A stretch of DNA of 64,000 nucleotides from Streptomyces xylophagus. GTDB lineage: Bacteria; Actinomycetota; Actinomycetes; Streptomycetales; Streptomycetaceae. The notes below the pieces were generated by a model. That model did not search any database, had not been told where the DNA came from, and saw nothing but the letters and a program-made list of their open reading frames with translations. The stretch's first letter is position 1. Each line of letters starts with the position of its first letter. Location: the NCBI RefSeq assembly GCF_000716435.1, contig NZ_JNWO01000013.1, positions 186,001 through 250,000 on the forward strand, written 5' to 3'. Of the stretch, positions 60,862 through 64,000 are shown in pieces. The position numbers and the translations under genes are program-made.

Positions 60862-62163
60862 ATGTCCAACTCGCAGGCAGGCCAAGGCGCTTCGGTGCGC
60901 CGGGTGCTCGCGGTGATCCCCGCGCGCGGCGGTTCCAAGGGCGTCCCCGCCAAGAACCTCGCGCCCGTCGGCGGAGTGCCGCTGGTGGCCCGCGCCGTCC
61001 GCGAGTGCCGCGCCTCGCGGCTGGTGACGGACGTGGTCGTCTCCACCGACGACCAGGCCATCGCCGCCGCGGCCCGCCAGGCCGGCGCCGAGGTCGTGCT
61101 GCGGCCCGCCGCCATCGCCGGCGACACGGCGACCTCCGAGGCCGCCGTCCTGCACGCCATGGACGCCCACGAGGCGCTGCACGGCGCGGCCGTCGACGTG
61201 GTCCTGCTCGTGCAGTGCACCAGCCCCTTCATCGTCCGCGAGGACGTCGACGGCATCGTCAACGCGATCGTCGCGAACGGCGCCGACACCGCCCACACCG
61301 TCGCCCCCTTCCACGGCTTCGTGTGGCGCGACGCGGACGACGAGGCGACTCCGGTCGTCGAGCCCGCGCGCAGCGAGGAGGTCGGCGGCGCCACGAAGGT
61401 CGCCAACCCCCCTGTCACCAGCGGCGGTTACGGCGTCAACCACGACAAGTCGTTCCGCCCGCGCCGTCAGGACCGCCCCCAGGACTTCCTGGAGACCGGC
61501 GCGGTCTACGGCATGGACGCGGTCGGCTTCCGCAAGGTCGGCCACCGTTTCTTCGGCCGCACGGAACTCGTCCGGACCGACCCCGCACGGGTGTTGGAGA
61601 TCGACGATCCACACGAGCTGGCCAGGGCACGGGCGTTGGCCCCGCTGTTCGACGCGGACCGTCCCGGTTCGCTCCCGACCGCCGACGACATCGACGCGGT
61701 CGTACTCGACTTCGACGGCACCCAGACCGACGACAGGGTGCTGATCGATTCCGACGGACGGGAGTTCGTCTCCGTGCACCGCGGAGACGGGCTCGGCATC
61801 GCGGCGCTGCGCAAGAGCGGCCTGAAGATGCTCATCCTGTCCTCGGAGCAGAACCCGGTCGTCGCCGCCCGGGCCCGGAAGCTCCAACTCCCGGTCCTGC
61901 ACGGCATCGACCGGAAGGACCTCGCACTCAAGCAGTGGTGCGAGGAGCAGGGCATCGCGCCGGAGCGCGTGCTCTACGTCGGCAACGACGTCAACGACCT
62001 CCCGTGCTTCGCCCTCGTGGGCTGGCCCGTGGCGGTCGCGAGCGCCCACGACGTCGTACGCGGCGCCGCACGCGCGGTCACCACCGTGGCCGGTGGCGAC
62101 GGCGCTGTCCGAGAGATCGCCAGCTGGATCCTCGGCCCCTCTCTCGATTCCCTCACCAAGTAA
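60862..62163 (+). CDS. CMP-nonulosonate cytidylyltransferase fused to a HAD (KdsC-like) phosphatase
   Basis: The product has 433 residues from ATG 60862 (AAGGAG 8 nt upstream). Residues 13-265 are a NeuA/CMAS-type cytidylyltransferase: VIPARGGSKGVPAKNLAPVG (19-38), VQCTSPFIVREDVDGIV, FLETGAVYGMD. Residues 276-433 are a HAD domain: LDFDGTQTDDRV with Asp283 and Asp285, LILSSE, and GNDVNDLPCF. In vertebrate CMAS the fused HAD lacks the Asp nucleophile; here both Asp are present, so phosphatase activity is possible. A Kdn/Neu5Ac-9-phosphate phosphatase joined to the CMP-activating enzyme would complete a route from a NeuB product that still carries phosphate. Confidence 0.9.
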   Translation: MSNSQAGQGASVRRVLAVIPARGGSKGVPAKNLAPVGGVPLVARAVRECRASRLVTDVVVSTDDQAIAAAARQAGAEVVLRPAAIAGDTATSEAAVLHAMDAHEALHGAAVDVVLLVQCTSPFIVREDVDGIVNAIVANGADTAHTVAPFHGFVWRDADDEATPVVEPARSEEVGGATKVANPPVTSGGYGVNHDKSFRPRRQDRPQDFLETGAVYGMDAVGFRKVGHRFFGRTELVRTDPARVLEIDDPHELARARALAPLFDADRPGSLPTADDIDAVVLDFDGTQTDDRVLIDSDGREFVSVHRGDGLGIAALRKSGLKMLILSSEQNPVVAARARKLQLPVLHGIDRKDLALKQWCEEQGIAPERVLYVGNDVNDLPCFALVGWPVAVASAHDVVRGAARAVTTVAGGDGAVREIASWILGPSLDSLTK

Positions 62164-62177
62164 GGAAACCCGCTGTC

Positions 62178-63116
62178 ATGAGCAACAACTCCCGTCTGCG
62201 CCAGTTCGGTTCGAAGACCGCAGGACCCGGCCACCCCGTCTACGTCGTCGGCGAGATCGGCATCAACCACAACGGTGAGCTGGAGAACGCCTTCAAGCTG
62301 ATCGACGCCGCCGCCGAAGCCGGCTGCGACGCCGTCAAGTTCCAGAAGCGCACCCCGGAGATCTGCACCCCGCGCGACCAGTGGGACATCGAGCGCGACA
62401 CCCCCTGGGGCCGCATGACCTACATCGACTACCGCCACCGCGTGGAGTTCGGTGAGGACGAGTACCGCCAGATCGACGAGTACGCCAAGTCCAAGAACAT
62501 CGACTGGTTCGCCTCCCCGTGGGACACCGAGGCCGTCGCCTTCCTGGAGAAGTTCGACGTCCCGGCCCACAAGGTCGCCTCCGCCTCCCTCACGGACGAC
62601 GAGCTCCTCCGCTCGCTGCGCGCCACCGGCCGCACGGTCATCCTCTCCACCGGCATGTCGACCCCGAAGCAGATCCGCCACGCGGTCGAGGTCCTCGGCT
62701 CGGACAACATCCTTATGTGCCACGCCACTTCGACCTACCCGGCGGTGGCCGAGGAGCTCAACCTCCGCGTCATCAACACCCTCCAGGCCGAGTACCCGAA
62801 CGTCCCGATCGGCTACTCCGGTCACGAGACGGGCCTGCAGACCACCCTCGCCGCGGTCGCGCTCGGCGCCACCTTCGTCGAGCGCCACATCACCCTCGAC
62901 CGCGCCATGTGGGGCTCGGACCAGGCCGCCTCCGTCGAGCCGCAGGGCCTGACCCGCCTCGTCCGCGACATCCGCACCATCGAGGCCTCCCTCGGCGACG
63001 GCGTCAAGAAGGTCTACGACTCGGAGCTCGGCCCGATGAAGAAGCTGCGCCGCGTCAACGGCGTGGTCGCCGAGGCGGAGATCGCCGCGGCGGCGGGCGA
63101 GCCGGTCACGGTCTGA
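62178..63116 (+). CDS. neuB: N-acetylneuraminate/nonulosonate synthase (NeuB family)
   Basis: The 312-residue protein starts at ATG 62178 (AAGGAAA upstream). It condenses PEP with a mannose-type sugar or sugar phosphate to make a nine-carbon ulosonate. TIM-barrel marks are YVVGEIGINHNGELENAFKL, CDAVKFQKRTPE, IDWFASPWDTEAVAFLEKF, VILSTGMSTPKQI, HATSTYPAVAEELNL, GYSGHETG and FVERHITLDRAMWGSD. Canonical NeuB proteins have about 340-350 residues with a C-terminal antifreeze-like (SAF) domain that closes the active site of the partner subunit; this one ends after the barrel and lacks it. Precursor (ManNAc or mannose, or their 6-phosphates) is not decided by sequence. Confidence 0.9.
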   Translation: MSNNSRLRQFGSKTAGPGHPVYVVGEIGINHNGELENAFKLIDAAAEAGCDAVKFQKRTPEICTPRDQWDIERDTPWGRMTYIDYRHRVEFGEDEYRQIDEYAKSKNIDWFASPWDTEAVAFLEKFDVPAHKVASASLTDDELLRSLRATGRTVILSTGMSTPKQIRHAVEVLGSDNILMCHATSTYPAVAEELNLRVINTLQAEYPNVPIGYSGHETGLQTTLAAVALGATFVERHITLDRAMWGSDQAASVEPQGLTRLVRDIRTIEASLGDGVKKVYDSELGPMKKLRRVNGVVAEAEIAAAAGEPVTV

Positions 63117-63176
63117 GTCTGAGCCATCAAGCGCCAGCGCCAGCGTCACTTACGGTCACGGGACGGTCGTACGACA

Positions 63177-64000
63177 ATGAGCCCCCACGCCGGCAAAGCC
63201 GGCCTCACCCCCCACACTCTCGCGTTCGTGGAGAGTCCGGTACAGCTTCTGAACGTGCTGGAGTGGGCGCACCTCCGTGCGCTCCGGGCCGAGGAGGCAC
63301 CCGGCGGGGGGCTCACCCTCGTGGTCCTGTCCCCGACCGACCCGATGACCCGCGGCCAGCTGCGCCGCATGGCCGACCTGGCCCGCGACGAGGGCCACAC
63401 GGTGCGCTGGGAGGAGGCGCGGGGCGGACCCCTGGCCCCCTTCCAGACCATCGGCGGCCTGACCAGGTTGCTGCGCAAGGCGGACCGGATCGTGATGGGC
63501 GACCCGTTCTCGCGATACGTCCAGTTGTTGCTGACGATCACCAGGGCACGTGACCTGGTCGTGGTCGACGACGGCACCGCGACGATGGAGTTCGTCGCCC
63601 AACTCGCCAGCGGTGAACGCCTGGTCCGCTGGCACCGCAAGGGCGGCCGCCCCGGCCCCCGCGACCTGATCTTCGCCCCGGTGTCCTCGGCGGCCCGCCG
63701 CCGCCTCACCCCGGGCAAGCGCCGCAAGGTGGAGATCTTCTCCTCGATGCCGATCGAGGTGACACCCGAGGGCGTCACGATCACGGCGAACGAGTTCGCC
63801 TGGACCCGCGCCACCTTCGGCCCGCCCCGCATCACGAAGGGCGCCGACCTGGTCGGCACGTCCCTGGTGGAAACGGGAGTGGTGGACAACGACCGCTACC
63901 TGGAGGCGGTCGCCGCCCTCGCCAAGACCCACGGCGCGACCCGCTACTTCGCCCACCGCCGCGAAAGCACAGAGAAACTCCACCGGTTGGCGGTCGAGAC
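63177..64000 (+). CDS. Sialyltransferase-like protein, 3' end cut by window
   Basis: The frame is open from ATG 63177 to the window end (274 codons and more). LAFVESPVQLLNVLEWAHLR opens it, a start common to bacterial sialyl- and polysialyltransferase-like enzymes (GT52/GT38-type). VVVDDGTATMEFVAQLASGE holds a DDG motif, the D/E-D/E-G of that fold, at about residue 130. RYFAHRRESTEKLHRLAVE near the cut end is the likely H-containing donor-site region, with HR where HP is usual. It follows neuB by 60 bp. Likely the transferase that starts or extends the nonulosonate polymer. I cannot see its C-terminus. Confidence 0.72.
   Translation, partial: MSPHAGKAGLTPHTLAFVESPVQLLNVLEWAHLRALRAEEAPGGGLTLVVLSPTDPMTRGQLRRMADLARDEGHTVRWEEARGGPLAPFQTIGGLTRLLRKADRIVMGDPFSRYVQLLLTITRARDLVVVDDGTATMEFVAQLASGERLVRWHRKGGRPGPRDLIFAPVSSAARRRLTPGKRRKVEIFSSMPIEVTPEGVTITANEFAWTRATFGPPRITKGADLVGTSLVETGVVDNDRYLEAVAALAKTHGATRYFAHRRESTEKLHRLAVE

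Noticed and set aside
1..64000. Prophage, insertion sequence, integrative element, CRISPR array or tRNA gene
   Set aside because: No transposase, integrase, capsid or Cas reading frame, no regular spaced repeats and no recognisable tRNA cloverleaf were seen in reading; a tRNAscan or HMM run was not possible.

Overview
The window is high-GC actinobacterial DNA. Codon use, GTG/TTG starts, tightly packed ATGA/TGATG-coupled operons, many ECF sigma factors and regulators, and the gene order glyA - trpS - D,D-carboxypeptidase - sdhCDAB - hexosaminidase - nonulosonate locus all point to a Streptomyces chromosome, from the conserved arm-proximal or core region and not from a plasmid or prophage. I recognised no rRNA, tRNA, CRISPR array, insertion sequence or phage gene.

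Layout. 1-3.4 kb: the glyA 3' end, then an ECF sigma factor, a membrane partner and two paralogous secreted/membrane proteins, with two near-identical ECF-type promoters. 3.4-11.3 kb: trpS, a 2H phosphoesterase, a YihY membrane protein, a D,D-carboxypeptidase, a metallophosphoesterase, an orphan solute-binding protein and an RsbW-like kinase. 11.3-17.8 kb: a two-component system facing a large MMPL transporter, and a three-gene TetR operon with twin 14-bp palindromic operators. 17.8-21.8 kb: a VOC protein, a methyltransferase and a LAL-type LuxR regulator. 21.9-27.9 kb: a tight four-gene cluster of unusual proteins (acidic glycine-zipper protein, HEVGH protein, 640-aa Ig-like protein, two-domain murein hydrolase) that I cannot match to a described system. 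28-34.3 kb: membrane proteins and sdhCDAB. 34.5-41.8 kb: OHCU decarboxylase, GH20 hexosaminidase, conserved hypotheticals, MFS exporter and Gfo/Idh/MocA oxidoreductase. 42-45 kb: two paralogous ECF sigma units, one with a truncated partner. 45.2-53.1 kb: L,D-transpeptidase, acyl-CoA mutase large subunit, LysE exporter, FAD monooxygenase with its divergent TetR and twin operators, a ricin-type lectin and two AraC regulators.

53.2-64 kb (runs off the end) is a nonulosonic-acid polymer locus. It has two [family-2 glycosyltransferase + polysialyltransferase-like] pairs in opposite orientation around a membrane acyltransferase, a putative glycosyltransferase, a fused CMP-nonulosonate cytidylyltransferase/HAD phosphatase, a NeuB-type synthase and a further DDG-motif sialyltransferase-like gene. 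The likely product is a cell-wall Kdn or sialic-acid-like polymer (teichulosonic acid type). Three transcription units here share a promoter signature, GTTMACC-N41-CTANSGTC, with identical spacing; in two of them the GTG start lies 7 nt after the -10, suggesting leaderless mRNAs.

Two families of short interspersed hairpin repeats occur. One has four copies, three of which lie inside or at the ends of reading frames and supply protein sequence. The other lies in frame inside the putative glycosyltransferase at 60.5 kb. All similarity statements come from reading motifs and from family knowledge; no database search was run.
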